Positions 33,057 through 43,913 of a stretch of DNA of 64,000 nucleotides are shown here, piece after piece. The stretch comes from Stratiolaelaps scimitus (Eukaryota; Arthropoda; Arachnida; Mesostigmata; Laelapidae). The position numbers and the translations under genes were made by a program. The notes below the pieces were generated by a model. The model was not told where the DNA came from. It saw nothing but the letters and a program-made list of their open reading frames with translations, and did no database searches. The first letter of the stretch is position 1; every line of letters starts with the position of its first letter. The stretch lies in NCBI GenBank assembly GCA_019614645.1, contig JABWDB010000006.1, positions 1,364,001 through 1,428,000 of the forward strand, read 5' to 3'.

Positions 33057-34639
33057 AGCCGTTCATCTGATCACCAGACCCCCCACGTCACATAGGAGCT
33101 AAAGTGAGACCCGTCAGACGACGTCCTGGACTACGCTAGTAGCCGATCAGCAAATTTGTCATAGCCGTTCTCAGGCTTCTGTGTATCGAAACTTGGAAGA
33201 AACGAAATCTAAGAGAGAAAGGCTTTACGGGCAAAGGGCTCAAGGTGTGGTTGCCGAAATGCAGAAACCAGAGGAAAATGTAGAAATAACTAAGCTTGAT
33301 AGCTTCCTTTTTATCACATTGTGCTTTTTGTGTAGCACCAGCTTCGTCTAGCCGTCAGCGTGCATAACCAATGAGCTGGCAACTCCATATATCGATACCA
33401 CCAGAAGATCCCTACACAGACCTACCTTGTAAGGCCGTCTGTACGTATTCACATGAGATGGTCATAATACGAGACCTCCAGGGTGATAGTCCTTCTATCA
33501 TCACATGTCATCGTTGTCATCTCCTCGAAATCAAGAATTGATTCTCTTCCAGGCAGCGATATTCGCGTGGGTTCCCTCTCCATAGCGGGTTAATCTCGCA
33601 GCCGCTTCAACGACAACTCTTCTTATTACTTCACATTTCGTTCTGTCTTCCTACCCCCGCTTCCACGTCATGTTTGTGTGTTGCCCGCATATGTTCCATT
33701 GGCCAACACTTGCATCCTGTCGTCATCGATGTCGCGTGACAGCTTCTCTCTGCGACACAACAACAGCGTTCGCTGCACACAGTCGTTGCTGGGCTACTGA
33801 CGTTTTGCCGCCTATGTGTCTCCTATATATTCGATAGATCCTGACGTTCGCGGCGACAAAGCTCGCCCGATAATCATGAGCTCTGTAATTTCTACCGCCT
33901 CACACCGCCGCGTCATCGATCTACCACTATAGCCGCTGCTGAAAATCGCGTAGCTCGACCCAGTCTGCGCTGTTGTCAGGGAACTCGCTGCCGCGTTCCG
34001 TTCCGCTGGCGCCCGCTTCGTTACTCGAGTCGACGTCTAATCGACCCGAACGTCACCCGAGCACCCAACCAACCCGGTGGCACCAGTAGCATCGCTGGAG
34101 GCTGCACCTCGTGAGACTTCAAGCACCGCAGAACCGAACGAATGCAGTACTCGGTTCTTCCAGAAACAGGGTAGCGAACTGCAATAGACGACTACTGAAC
34201 AAGCGGAGTGTTTGTCCACAGTGAATCGTACTGTCGCGTATTATGTATAGAAATCATTCCACCTCGTTACAATGTGATAGGAGGAATGGCTATTATAGCT
34301 AGCTCCATCTCTCTCAATTTATCTCTCAATATCGCTTTACGCTAGAACAACTGTTATTCTTACTGCTGTCGAGTCGCGTGACAACTCGATGAACCAGCAA
34401 GTTCTGCACGAACTTCTTCTGTTTGCTCGGTGTTACTCTTAGTCGGTAATTAGTCCTGTGTCGCTATTGATGCTACCCGCTGTTTGCTTAGATTCGACGT
34501 GATTGGCGATTAATCGCTCGCAGCGGGGTCCGAGGTTATTATTAGCGGGCACATGAACGGGTTTGCGAGAAGTTTTTAGCCATCAAGCAGCCACTGACTG
34601 GGCTGTCTGGCTTGTGACTGCCTCCGATTCTTTTTGCAG
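33057..34639. other. probable intron or intergenic DNA
   Basis: Pyrimidine-rich stretches at 33600-33680 and a minus-strand donor-like AAG|GTAGGT (complement near 33423) are the only signals. No frame above about 60 codons and no repeat family were seen. Confidence 0.45.
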
Positions 34640-34773
34640 GTGATCACCAGATCGTTAAGTCTACCAAGAGCGAATTATATCAGCACCTCCAGTGCGAGCC
34701 AAGATATCAAATCCCTCAAATGCATCAAGATCTGCGATTCCGTTTCCTGATTTCTAAACCGAAGAATGATTGA
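34640..34773 (+). CDS. candidate terminal exon, possible alternative 3' end
   Basis: The acceptor CCTCCGATTCTTTTTGCAG ends at 34639. In the phase supplied by the 32760-32955 exon (one base carried over), the frame reads 43 codons beginning DHQIVKSTKSELYQHLQ and ending FLISKPKND at TGA 34771. The peptide is polar, rich in Gln, Lys, Arg and Pro. No donor interrupts it, so it would end a transcript. A rival exon in the same phase begins at 35040. Confidence 0.3.
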
Positions 34774-35039
34774 TTGATTGAACGAGTCGACGGCCAGTCG
34801 TCGCCGTCGACAGATCGACAGAAGATCGTTCACTTTGAAGGACATTGAGCAACAAGGACCCAAATTAAACCCTCTCCTCTCGAACACTGATGGGCACCGC
34901 AGATGGAAATAGAAGAGATTTCCGGAGGAATCGGTCCGACCAGCAAGAGCTGGAGTGAGCCCGGAATAGCCTGGAAAACGAAGCCTGTGAGGAAGTAATG
35001 AAAGAACACAAATGGTATCTTCTATTTCCTCCCATTTAG

Positions 35040-35155
35040 CTCGGGATCTCAGCCAAGTAATGGTTTTCCCCTCGTACTCATTGTGGACTCAAAGGTTTGG
35101 AAATGATAGCCACAACAGGAAACAGAGTTCTTCTCAGGTAATCGTACGTCAGAAG
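35040..35155 (+). CDS. candidate internal exon with strong splice sites
   Basis: It is bounded by a strong acceptor (CTTCTATTTCCTCCCATTTAG) and a strong donor (CAGAAG|GTGAGC). Of three frames, two are closed and one is open through all 116 bases (phase 1 in, phase 0 out). It encodes RDLSQVMVFPSYSLWTQ, then a polar segment (GNDSHNRKQSSSQVIV). The entering phase matches the candidate exon at 32760-32955, and the leaving phase matches a possible acceptor at 35952. No domain was recognised. Confidence 0.4.
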
Positions 35156-35423
35156 GTGAGCATATGGTAGGATATATTGCTATTCATCTGTATGCTCACC
35201 ACCAGCTATGCTTCCATTTATGGCACTGATATTTATGAACACTTTGCATTGAAATTCATTTGGCGCATTTAACGAATACCGTATGCTTCTACCTCGAGGG
35301 ATGTTAGGGGCCATGTGACTGAAAAATCCCTATTAGAACCCAGTGTATAGAGCAGTACTTAGGCAATTACGTTCAGCGATTTCCTGTGTAGCCGTTATAT
35401 TGGTCGCAGAACTAAAATAAATA

Positions 35424-35596
35424 TTCCGGGCTGATCCACAGCCAATATCTAACGTCCACGGTACTGTTTTCGGCAATGCTCACTAAGACGGACCCCTTTA
35501 AATGCAAATGTGCAACGGTGGGGATCGAGCCCGTGCACCTACGTGTCTCCTCCGATTGCAAGGGTCACACGAACGCATCAGGCCATCGGGCTCGAC
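35424..35596 (-). mobile_element. tRNA-derived SINE, copy 1
   Basis: Sense is the minus strand. The head has CCCGATGGCCTGATG in the box A position and GGCTCGATCCCC as box B (complement of 35520-35531). This is the internal RNA polymerase III promoter layout of a tRNA. The tail reads through GTGGACGTTAGATATTGGCTG to a CAGCCCGGAAT end. It shares most positions with the copies at 42044 and 59052 but has lost bases in the box A region, so it is an old, inactive insertion. Confidence 0.8.
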
Positions 35597-35952
35597 ATTG
35601 GTCCCAGAACTAGGATTTCTTTATTGTGTACCATTCAACCATCATTAAATCGCGTCACCAATTGGAATCAGAAATTATACTGACCCGTATAGGCTCCCCA
35701 CTCTCTAATGAGTTTAGAGTCTGAATTTATGAGTTCAAACATAACATTCGTTGGTCGAGTCACTTATGCTACCAATCGCGTATTGCCTCAAAAGCCATGT
35801 TCGAGATGAGTCCCCCACATTCGAGAGGACCGTTGCTGTTCGAGTTGCCTTTCTGTTCTATTATAAATGACAACAGATGTGTGGCAGACACAGTTGACTT
35901 GTTAAAAATGTAAGCCGGCCGCTGGAAAAATGGTGCCTTACTTTGTGTGAAG
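35597..35952. other. no feature seen
   Basis: AT-leaning DNA. A minus frame at 35769-36023 has no motif. Confidence 0.4.
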
Positions 35953-36291
35953 ACATACGAAATCGATGAGCATAGGGAAACTGTGGTCCATTCGTCGGTC
36001 CATGGTAGAAGTCCAGGGCCCAAGGCTCTTTTCAGTAGTCAAGGCCCAGCGCCGCATTACCCCCCTAGCCAGCGGTTAGATGTGTATGGCCTGCGAACAG
36101 ACGCAGGCCATCACACGACTACTGGAGGACCGCTACAGTTACATCGCAATGTAACTGTAGCGGTCATCCTCTTCTCCTTGTTCTTCGTGTTCGCCGTATT
36201 GTCCCCGCCCGTTCGCCCGTCCGAACTAATTTACATTTCCTGCTATAGCGTTTCCTCTGTGTGGAGCTCTGGAAAAGAGACAGACGCCTAA
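35953..36291 (+). CDS. candidate terminal exon with a membrane segment
   Basis: The plus frame is open from 35914 to TAA at 36289. An acceptor-like CCTTACTTTGTGTGAAG ending at 35952 would start the exon in phase 0, matching the 35040-35155 exon. The 112-residue peptide is hydrophilic and Pro/Gly/His-rich at first (HGRSPGPKALFSSQGPAPHY). It then has a 21-residue hydrophobic stretch (VTVAVILFSLFFVFAVL) and a short Ser-rich tail. That layout suits a single-pass membrane protein. The AAG acceptor is below average, and a perfect DNA hairpin lies in the coding frame (36128-36165). Confidence 0.25.
   Translation, partial: TYEIDEHRETVVHSSVHGRSPGPKALFSSQGPAPHYPPSQRLDVYGLRTDAGHHTTTGGPLQLHRNVTVAVILFSLFFVFAVLSPPVRPSELIYISCYSVSSVWSSGKETDA
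36128..36165. repeat. perfect 17-bp inverted repeat, 4-nt loop
   Basis: GACCGCTACAGTTACAT at 36128-36144 is exactly complementary to 36149-36165, with loop CGCA. No mismatch in 17 pairs. No tail of T follows, so it is not a simple terminator. Function unknown. Confidence 0.95.
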
Positions 36292-38814
36292 AAATCATTC
36301 GGACCTAGGCCCGCCACTCCATGGCCGTCCGGGACCATGGCAGCGGTGGCGGGAAGTACGTCAACGTCGGGGGTGGCAGATTTGCCGAAGGGAACGCAGG
36401 ATGTGCGAGGCGTTGGGGTGGCGGGTCAAACGAATCAGAAGTGGGACCACGACGAGACGGGGGGTAGTCACTAGGCGTACGAAAGAAAGACATCTTTATC
36501 TCTGATTCGAGGGGACGCTGAGGCAGGACTGCCGCGCCGTCGATGGCCAGAGAGCCAGCCAGCCAGCCAGACAGCCGGCCAACGAGCGGGTGAAAGCATC
36601 GACTGCTTCCCTCGAACGGAAGGACGACAGAGGCACAGTGCGCAGTACTGGCAGTGCCAGCGAACGGAAAACGAAGCAAGGCCAAGATGGAGGTTCGATT
36701 GCTTAACGAGGACGGTCCATCGATAGCTAATGGCTGACGGCTGACGAATTCCTTGAGGGGGAGCTATCCTTCACCCGCACGCAGGCAACGATGAACGACA
36801 GAGTTTCACGCAGCAGCCTTTCGTCATATAAATACATACGCACTTGGCCAGAGCCGTGCGGGCTGTCGTGGAAGGAGACAGCGGTGACAGGGCCGGAAGG
36901 GTCGAAGCCCACTGTTATGTGAAGGAAGTACTCTAGGGACATGACTAGGCTGACTAAATGTGACCGAGGCATTGAAACATAATAGAAATTGAAGAAAAGG
37001 ACCGCCTCGATCGTCACAAAGACGACACTTCGTCCGCGATGCGACCTCGTTTGGATGGCTTTGCCGAGCTTGCAGGGCTCGCCGCTGTCGACAGGCAGAA
37101 TGACAGAAATTGCTTGGACGTCGCGCGGGCCAATCACTTATCAATCATTATCTTCAATTCAGATCGAGTTTGTTTGTTGTTTGTATCGGAACTGTTGTTG
37201 GCTGGTCTATCTGTATGCTGCGGCTATGTGTAACTACACAGTTACGTACGTCCGTGCGCGTCAGCTTCTCCTGATCAAAGCACACGTCAAAATGAGCAGG
37301 GCGTCATCTACTCGCCCTGTAAACAACTCCCTCGCCTCGACGATACGTGCAGGCATCTAAGGCAGTTGAACACCCAACTGGCAAGCAGCATTGCATTAAA
37401 GAAAAAAGCCGAAGGTGAAAGTATGTATCGACCGCCTGATCGCTGCCCGCTCTATTTAGCTGGCATGCGAAATAAAGAGAGCACCCAATACCGAAGGATC
37501 AGAATACCGCAGCTGTGGTATGCCGCTGAGGCAACGCGACAAACACAATGATGATGACAGAGGCGATGCTATGCCACACCATACCCTGCCCTGCCATGCA
37601 CCGCCGTCGCCGGGCTGAATCGCATCGCGCTCACAGCCACCATAGCCACCGCTGCAACAGCCAGAGGGTGACGGAACTGACGAGCAGAGAATCACAGACA
37701 CACGCCCGAGCGCAGGGAGTCAGGCATGCATGCGTGTTCAGCCGCAAGCCGGCACACACAGGGCGCTTCTGTTTGAGAGGAGCTTCTTGACCGAGCACGG
37801 CAAGCGGAGCCGCCAAAGGACGCCGAAACGAAGAGCCAAAGAATGAAGGAGAGAGCGAGAAAGAGAGAGGAAGATACTCGCGGACGAGTGGCTTCGTTCG
37901 CTCTAGCCGAGTCTCCGCCACTGGAGCTTTGGGTCGCCCGCTGCGCTTTAATAAGAAGAGTAGATTACGCAGGCGGCCACTTATCATGAAAGGCGGCAAG
38001 CGCCAGCACCGTGGCTGGTGCATACACACACACACTCTCACAGGCTTACAGCACACAAACACGTCGGCGCCGAGCGAGCTAAAGAGCGACCGACGCGACG
38101 CAAGCTGTGCGCGCGATGAAAAAGCCTATCAGAGCTTCCGTGGATTCAATAAAAATCAAATATTTATCTGGCGTGATCGAATTCATTTCATAATAACGAT
38201 AATAAGTGAGTGGTGGCGCGAGCAAAGGCAGTTAAACGATTTTCAGATTTCCTCTCTCTCGCTCTCTCGCTCGCACTCGCTGCCTGTTTGGCTGTTTACC
38301 GCCTGTGTGATTTCGATGTTGTCGACCCGACGTGTGGATCTGTATTTATGGACATCCCTACGTGTGTTTGCATTGTACGTGTGTCGTCTCTCTCTCTCTC
38401 TCTCTCGCGCTCTCGCCTCTCTTTCTCTTTCTATATGATACGTCGATGTGTGATACTGCCACCTCAGCTCGCTCTCCTTCCCAATTGGGGCTCCGTGATT
38501 CCGGCAATTCACTTGCTGTTCGCCGCAGTGGACGGAAGGCTCATCTGTGTCCCCGGAGGATTGTCTCTGGATGAATGTGTCGAGCACCTATCTCCCTCTC
38601 TCCTTCTCTCGCTTCTCGCTCGCTTCCGTTGTGCGTCCATGTGATACGCTCGTGTTAATCTTTTTGAGAATAAATCGTTGGGCCACAGTAATCTTTGCCA
38701 GATAGAAAATAGTCGAACAGTGCGTAAAACCCTTTGTCGGCTTGTCGGTTCCACTGATGATTCGATTGTCTTCTGTTTACGTATCAGCTAACTCATGCAG
38801 GGATTTAGCTGAGC

Positions 38815-38845
<31 letters not shown>

Positions 38846-39177
38846 TTGAACTGCTACTAATTGCTATTGAATTCGGCTAGCTGCCAACGAACGCGACGAG
38901 CCGTATCAAGTTGGTCGTGGGAATAGCAAAGGTTACATACTGAATTGACACGAGAATATAGAAGAGGACATTTTGAAGCTCACCTGGCCGATAAGACAGT
39001 GTTGATTGACACAAAGAACATAAATGGGAAATTGAAAAAAAACATGTCCCCTTAGTTTGACAGAACGACCGCTGGAGAGAATCATCGCAGGAGCAGCAGC
39101 AGCAAAAGCAAAGGGATGATTGCGTCGGCATCACAGGAGGTCATATCCTGCTATTTACGCTCTCCGAGGAAATCTGA
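36292..39177. other. GC-rich stretch, CT/GA tracts, no gene recognised
   Basis: Several frames of 110-170 codons overlap on both strands (36305-36685 minus, 36727-37137 minus, 37631-38062 minus, 37929-38438 plus, 38210-38644 plus). The later ones are prolonged by CT/GA repeats at 38387-38410 and 38823-38845. The minus frame 36727-37137 has a hydrophobic middle (LVSLVMSLEYFLHI) but no motif or splice site. None could be chosen over its antisense partner. Confidence 0.4.
38823..38845. repeat. (GA)n microsatellite
   Basis: Twenty-three bases of alternating G and A. Confidence 0.9.
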
Positions 39178-39696
39178 GGTTTTCGCCAGCTTTATGAGCA
39201 CCCTGCCGCCATTCCGTCCAGCGTGCTTTCATTGTCTCCCCTGGGTAATAACAGTCGCTACGGCGTTTCTCATCCTGGCTTTTTTGCAGGATCCCGTTTG
39301 GTCGATCCCAGTTCTCGACTCAATTCTCAGAGCAAATTGCCGCTTTCGTTGGAAGGCAGGAACTATCCCCTACTACAGTTCGTAAGCCCTTCCAAAGACA
39401 GGAACGTTCCAAAGTCACTACGGACGCTCCAGAGCGACGAAACAACTCTTCACAATAGTCGACCAGGGGCACTTCGCGTGGTGCTTCCACTCGAGGCGTT
39501 CCAGAGGGCTCCACTTTCCGTTCTGACTGTGGCTGGACGCTATTTGCCGCTTACAGACGAAGCGTATGGTACAAACGAAACCAGCAGACTACGCCACACG
39601 CTCCATCTCAGTGGTATAACAGCAGCAATAGCAGCAGGCGCGAGAAACTGGACGGCTTCGCGACGCCAACGTTGCCAGCCGCTACGATACGCGTAA
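39178..39696 (+). CDS. open frame of 172 codons, possible exon
   Basis: A plus frame runs from just after TGA at 39175 to TAA at 39694, slightly longer than expected by chance. It crosses a good acceptor (ATCCTGGCTTTTTTGCAG, 39289). The part after it is 135 codons, mixed in composition without repeats (RNYPLLQFVSPSKDRN, GALRVVLPLEAFQ, YLPLTDEAYGTNETS) until an Ala run near the end. A second frame of the same DNA starts at an ATG near 39194 and has a signal-anchor-like stretch (PWVITVATAFLILAFLQ) that stops at 39384 beside a donor GTAAGC. The two readings exclude each other. Confidence 0.3.
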   Translation, partial: GFRQLYEHPAAIPSSVLSLSPLGNNSRYGVSHPGFFAGSRLVDPSSRLNSQSKLPLSLEGRNYPLLQFVSPSKDRNVPKSLRTLQSDETTLHNSRPGALRVVLPLEAFQRAPLSVLTVAGRYLPLTDEAYGTNETSRLRHTLHLSGITAAIAAGARNWTASRRQRCQPLRYA

Positions 39697-39795
39697 ATAT
39701 ATATTATAGTAACGGTACACCGGGAGCCATGTAACTGCTTGGTGCACCTCCTGCGAGAGTGCTTCATGTGTCATTAGCATAGGGAATATTACTAT

Positions 39796-39797
<2 letters not shown>

Positions 39798-39844
<47 letters not shown>
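39798..39844. repeat. (TA)n microsatellite, about 46 bp
   Basis: Uninterrupted alternating T and A. Confidence 0.95.
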
Positions 39845-39848
<4 letters not shown>

Positions 39849-42043
39849 AAAAACTGGATCAGCATAGACTGACTCTGTGCGATATTACGAGGCTTCCGTT
39901 CTTTACCGCATGCATAATCTCCTTGCTCAGTAGCTAAAGCACGACGCAGGCTTCCAGAACAGGCAAATGCAAAGTAGGAGTACGGGAATCACGGAGGCTC
40001 GACGAGAGAGAGAGGTTCCACCCCTCCTAATAATCTGATACGATGACAAGATGTACTGATAGTCAGTCAGTCAGCCAATGCAAAGCTGACCCGCTCCAAC
40101 CCTGCCGCACAATGACCTATCTCGTAGACTGACGCCCCGATACCGTTAGTATGCCTAGTGTCTATACTCGCGCATGTTCGCCTGTGCAAACCGAATATAT
40201 AATGGTGTCGTTCGCTCAGGGACGACCCAATCGTATTTAGATTAGAAATTTGAATGAAAGAATAAATATCAAAATGAATAGCTGAGCGTCGCTTTGTGTC
40301 TCTCTGCGGCTGAGAGAGTGGAGGCATTCGATGAATGGCTCTGGCGGCTCCAGCTGCCGACGTAAGCTTCGTAGACACGCGTTCTCATGTGAATTCGCCA
40401 TGAATCGAAATGAACTGCCTAGTGAAGGGAGGCGATTCTCTCTCTCTCTCTCTCCCTCCCTCGAGATCTCTTTATCGAGTCGCTGCCATAGCTGCGCAGC
40501 CATGTCAGTATGGTTATGCTAAAGTTGGAATTCAAATCCGCCGCAACCTTTGCAACGTTGAAAGGGAAAGTTAATGTTTGTCTTCGTCTGTCGGCGTCAG
40601 CGATCGCTACGGTAAGGTAGGCTGGTGGACAGTCGCTACAGTGGCTGCCATCATAGTGAAACTTCTCCTCCAGTGTTTGTACACCACCCTCCCGAGATGA
40701 AGGCAAAAAACCGCCGCCCCGCCAATACTGATAACAACAACAGTAGCAGCAGCAGCCGCAGCCGTAACAACAACGACAAGAACGACCACAAAGGTACACC
40801 CGGAACACGTAGAATGAACGGATTTGCAGGGGACAGCGGTGTGTGTCCATTAAATTTGCATTGATATACTGCTGCTGCTGCTGCTGATGACGTTGCCTGC
40901 TCGAGTTGAATTGTCGAAGAGCTCTACCTCGTGGTTGTCGTTTCTCCATATTTGTGTTTGCGCATACAGAAAACCACCCGAATCAATGGTGACACTCCGG
41001 GCCCACTCATGATTAAAACAACCTCGGAAGCCGCTGTGTCTCTCAGTTGATGGTGCAGCTAGCAGGCGTTGCTTTTGCTGTATACAGAAAAACATGGATT
41101 CGGTTGTATGTTTATATATATATATATATATAGCATTCACTACTTGGCACTGATATTGCTGAATGATTCAAAAAAGCTACGGCAATAAATCACTTATTTA
41201 TAATGATTTACTGCCACTGATCATTAAGTAAGCGTCGTCCACATCGCCACACTGTCCATATAGCTCAGTGTGTTTACGCTGTGCCTCGCCGAGAGAGTGA
41301 CTATCCATTAGTCAATCTGCACGTCACAAACGGTACCACCACTCGTGTCGCTATCTATCTCTATATTGTAACAGTCCCACAGGTGGGTGAGCATAGGCTG
41401 TAAATTGTACTGTATATGTAACAATAGAGCACCCTCGTTAGTGGCTGAAGGGTCCCCAGATAGCCCAACTACGGTAAACAGACCATTCTCTATGCTCTAT
41501 CGTCCGCCTGCTACATTACTACGAGACTACTATCGCTCTCGTTATACAAGCCAAAACCGGATTGTGCAATATAATATGTGCATGTTTGCATGCTGCTGGT
41601 ATGAGGGTATGTGTGTGAGTGAGCGGAGGTGGAATTGGAACCGCCTCTAATCTAAGCTTTCTTCTGCGTTAAGGTACGGACGGGCGCCTAAATTGAAAAC
41701 TATGTTCAATACAGATAAATTGTTCGATCATGTTTTGGCTTCGTATTAAAATTGAGACTAAGCCACGCCTCGTTTTCGAGCTGCTCATGCGGGCTGCTCC
41801 AATTTACATTCCCTTCGGTCAAATGTTGGTTGGACTCGCATCGTCGGTGTCATTCCTTTGTTGTGTGCGTTAACTGCAAATAGAAGCCAAAAAAAATTCA
41901 ATTGCGATACTTAATTAGTACCTGGTCCCCGTTTCCGGTACCGAGAGCTGGAAGGTGGACACAATACAAAGGAACGAGGCAACGTCCGATCTCGTTCTTG
42001 TCCATTATGCCGTTTATTTTTTGGACCCTGGACTACAAATCCT
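39845..42043. other. no gene recognised
   Basis: The minus frame 40419-40949 (176 codons) is low-complexity: Gln from CAG repeats, Cys from GCT repeats and Arg-Glu from GA repeats. Other contents are a TGC run at 40867-40888, a TA tract at 41113-41132 and an imperfect hairpin at 41181-41215. Confidence 0.5.
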
Positions 42044-42216
42044 GTCGAGCTCGGTCGCCTGGCGGTGAACTCGTGTACGGCATGCAACCGGAGGAGACGG
42101 CCGTAGGTGCACACACAGGTTCGATCCCCACCGCTGCACATTTAGAAAGGGATTGCTCGTCTTACGAAGCAATACCGCGGATTGAATTAAATGTTTACTA
42201 AGAGTCAGCCAAAAAA
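42044..42216 (+). mobile_element. tRNA-derived SINE, copy 2
   Basis: Plus-strand copy with box A-like GGTCGCCTGGCGG at 42052 and a near-perfect box B, GGTTCGATCCCC, at 42118. After the tRNA-like head it shares CACATTT, a CGTCTTnnGAAGCAAT block and an ATTAAATG...GTCAGCC tail with the other copies. It ends in a short A-run. Box B is the best preserved of the three. Confidence 0.85.
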
Positions 42217-43760
42217 CATTTAGTCCACTAATCCTGACATAATGATCCGACCCAATATTCAGACGTAACTGGTCGAGCCTTCACATTTGATATCCGAAAG
42301 GTCACCTGAGAGATCCTTCCTTGAACCCACCATCCAGCCCCACAGTTTTGTGCCTATCAACCTTCACTTCGGACGTAGACGGCTGAATACTGTCGTCATG
42401 GGCTGTTTGTTGTAGGTGTCTGTCAGCCCGGATTGATTCGTCTATCGAGTAGGCGTCTCCCGAACCCCGTTCGCGTTCTCCAGCAACGTTCGTTTTCTGC
42501 ATTATAATTTGTTTTTTTTTCCTATCCACCAGCCTGCCAGCCCATATATCCTCTCCCCACATTCGTATCTTCCTCTGTACCTACCATTCTAGCTGTATGT
42601 GGCCGTCCGCACATTTCCATATGCGCACACGCGCTTATAGAGATGTTGTTGTTGCTGTCCAAGTGAATACCTATGTTAGATTAAGTTGTTGTTGTTGTTG
42701 CCGTTGCTGTATACGTTTATGGGCCGCGTATGGAGTCCAACGGCTGGCTGGGTGCATGTATTTGTCATCCGTCGGCTGATGAAGAGATGATGACTCCGGA
42801 TCACGACCACGTAGTGGTTATTTATTGGTGCAGTTACTGCCGCCGTCGCTGTAGTTGCTGCCTCTGTTGTCATTTCCGTTGCCAGCGCCGGCGCAATCGC
42901 TGTTGTTGTTGTTGCTGCTGTCGTGGCCATTATAGTCGTCACCATCATCAGCATCATTGAGTCCCTATGCCTCTGAGTGTATCACCTTGACGCTACAGCG
43001 ATGGACAGGTATGTATGATGGCTAGCTCGTGCGCCCCTGATATTGATGATTGTATTGATAGCAGCAGTAGAAGCAGCGACCACGACGCCAACAACGAAAA
43101 CATCGAACCCTTTGATGTGTTGTATGTACTCCTGTTCCCTCTCTGTCTCTCACTGATGGCGGTGTTATGTTGGTTAGTCACCGGCTGGCCAGTCAGCTAG
43201 CCTGCCTGCCTGACGGCTGATCATCATCGATGATATCCGCGCTCGCGCGCGATCGGAAGGGCGTAGGCGGGAACGCCCTCACTGTCCTATAGCTGCCTCT
43301 TCGCCGTACTCTACTCCTCCCCCCACCCCCCCCAACCCGATTGGCTCATCCGACTTCCCTACGCTACCTAGCCATGTACCTTCGGATCTCGGACACCCTT
43401 TAGTCGCTGGCAGACCTTTTGTCTGTCTCCGCCTCTCTCCGTTTTGCTTTCATTTCTTCAATACATTTCTGACGGACGCCCTACGGCTGGCTCGGGTCGT
43501 GGCGTGCCCTTGCACTACCGCGCCTACATTACAGCGAGCCATCGGTTTCAACGAAAGGACAAACGAGTCTCATCTGGATGAACAATCCCGTTGGGGTCGG
43601 TCGGTCAGGCCACAGTCATCTGTGACCTTGGCTTGCTATAACGATAACCCCAAGTTGAAGCGGCTTGAGTACGCATCAGTCCAAACGGAAATAGCCCTCT
43701 AGAAATCGTTCTGGAAATAGCAGCGTTCATTCTTATCTGTAAGGATGCAGCAGCAGGAGG

Positions 43761-43802
<42 letters not shown>

Positions 43803-43913
43803 AGAGAAACAGTCCATGATGGTGACGACAATGATGGCGGTTCTGGCGGCTCTGACACGGAAGCCACGGATTATCCTCTTGCACAGACGCCTACCACAGT
43901 CGTCAAATGTCGC
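42217..43913. other. no gene recognised; trinucleotide runs
   Basis: GTT/GCT/GCC-type repeats at 42640-42710 and 42835-42935 account for the poly-Cys and poly-Thr/Ala frames on both strands. A C-rich run lies at 43320-43337. The TA tract at 43762-43797 closes the stretch. Confidence 0.5.
43762..43797. repeat. (TA)n microsatellite, about 36 bp
   Basis: Alternating A and T following a GCAGCAGG run. Confidence 0.95.

Noticed and set aside
38210..38644. 144-codon plus frame with leucine-rich segments
   Set aside because: Prolonged by CT repeats, which contain no stop codons; overlapping frames are equally open.
40419..40949. 176-codon minus frame
   Set aside because: Made of Gln, Cys and Arg-Glu runs from CAG, GCT and GA repeats; no domain or splice support.
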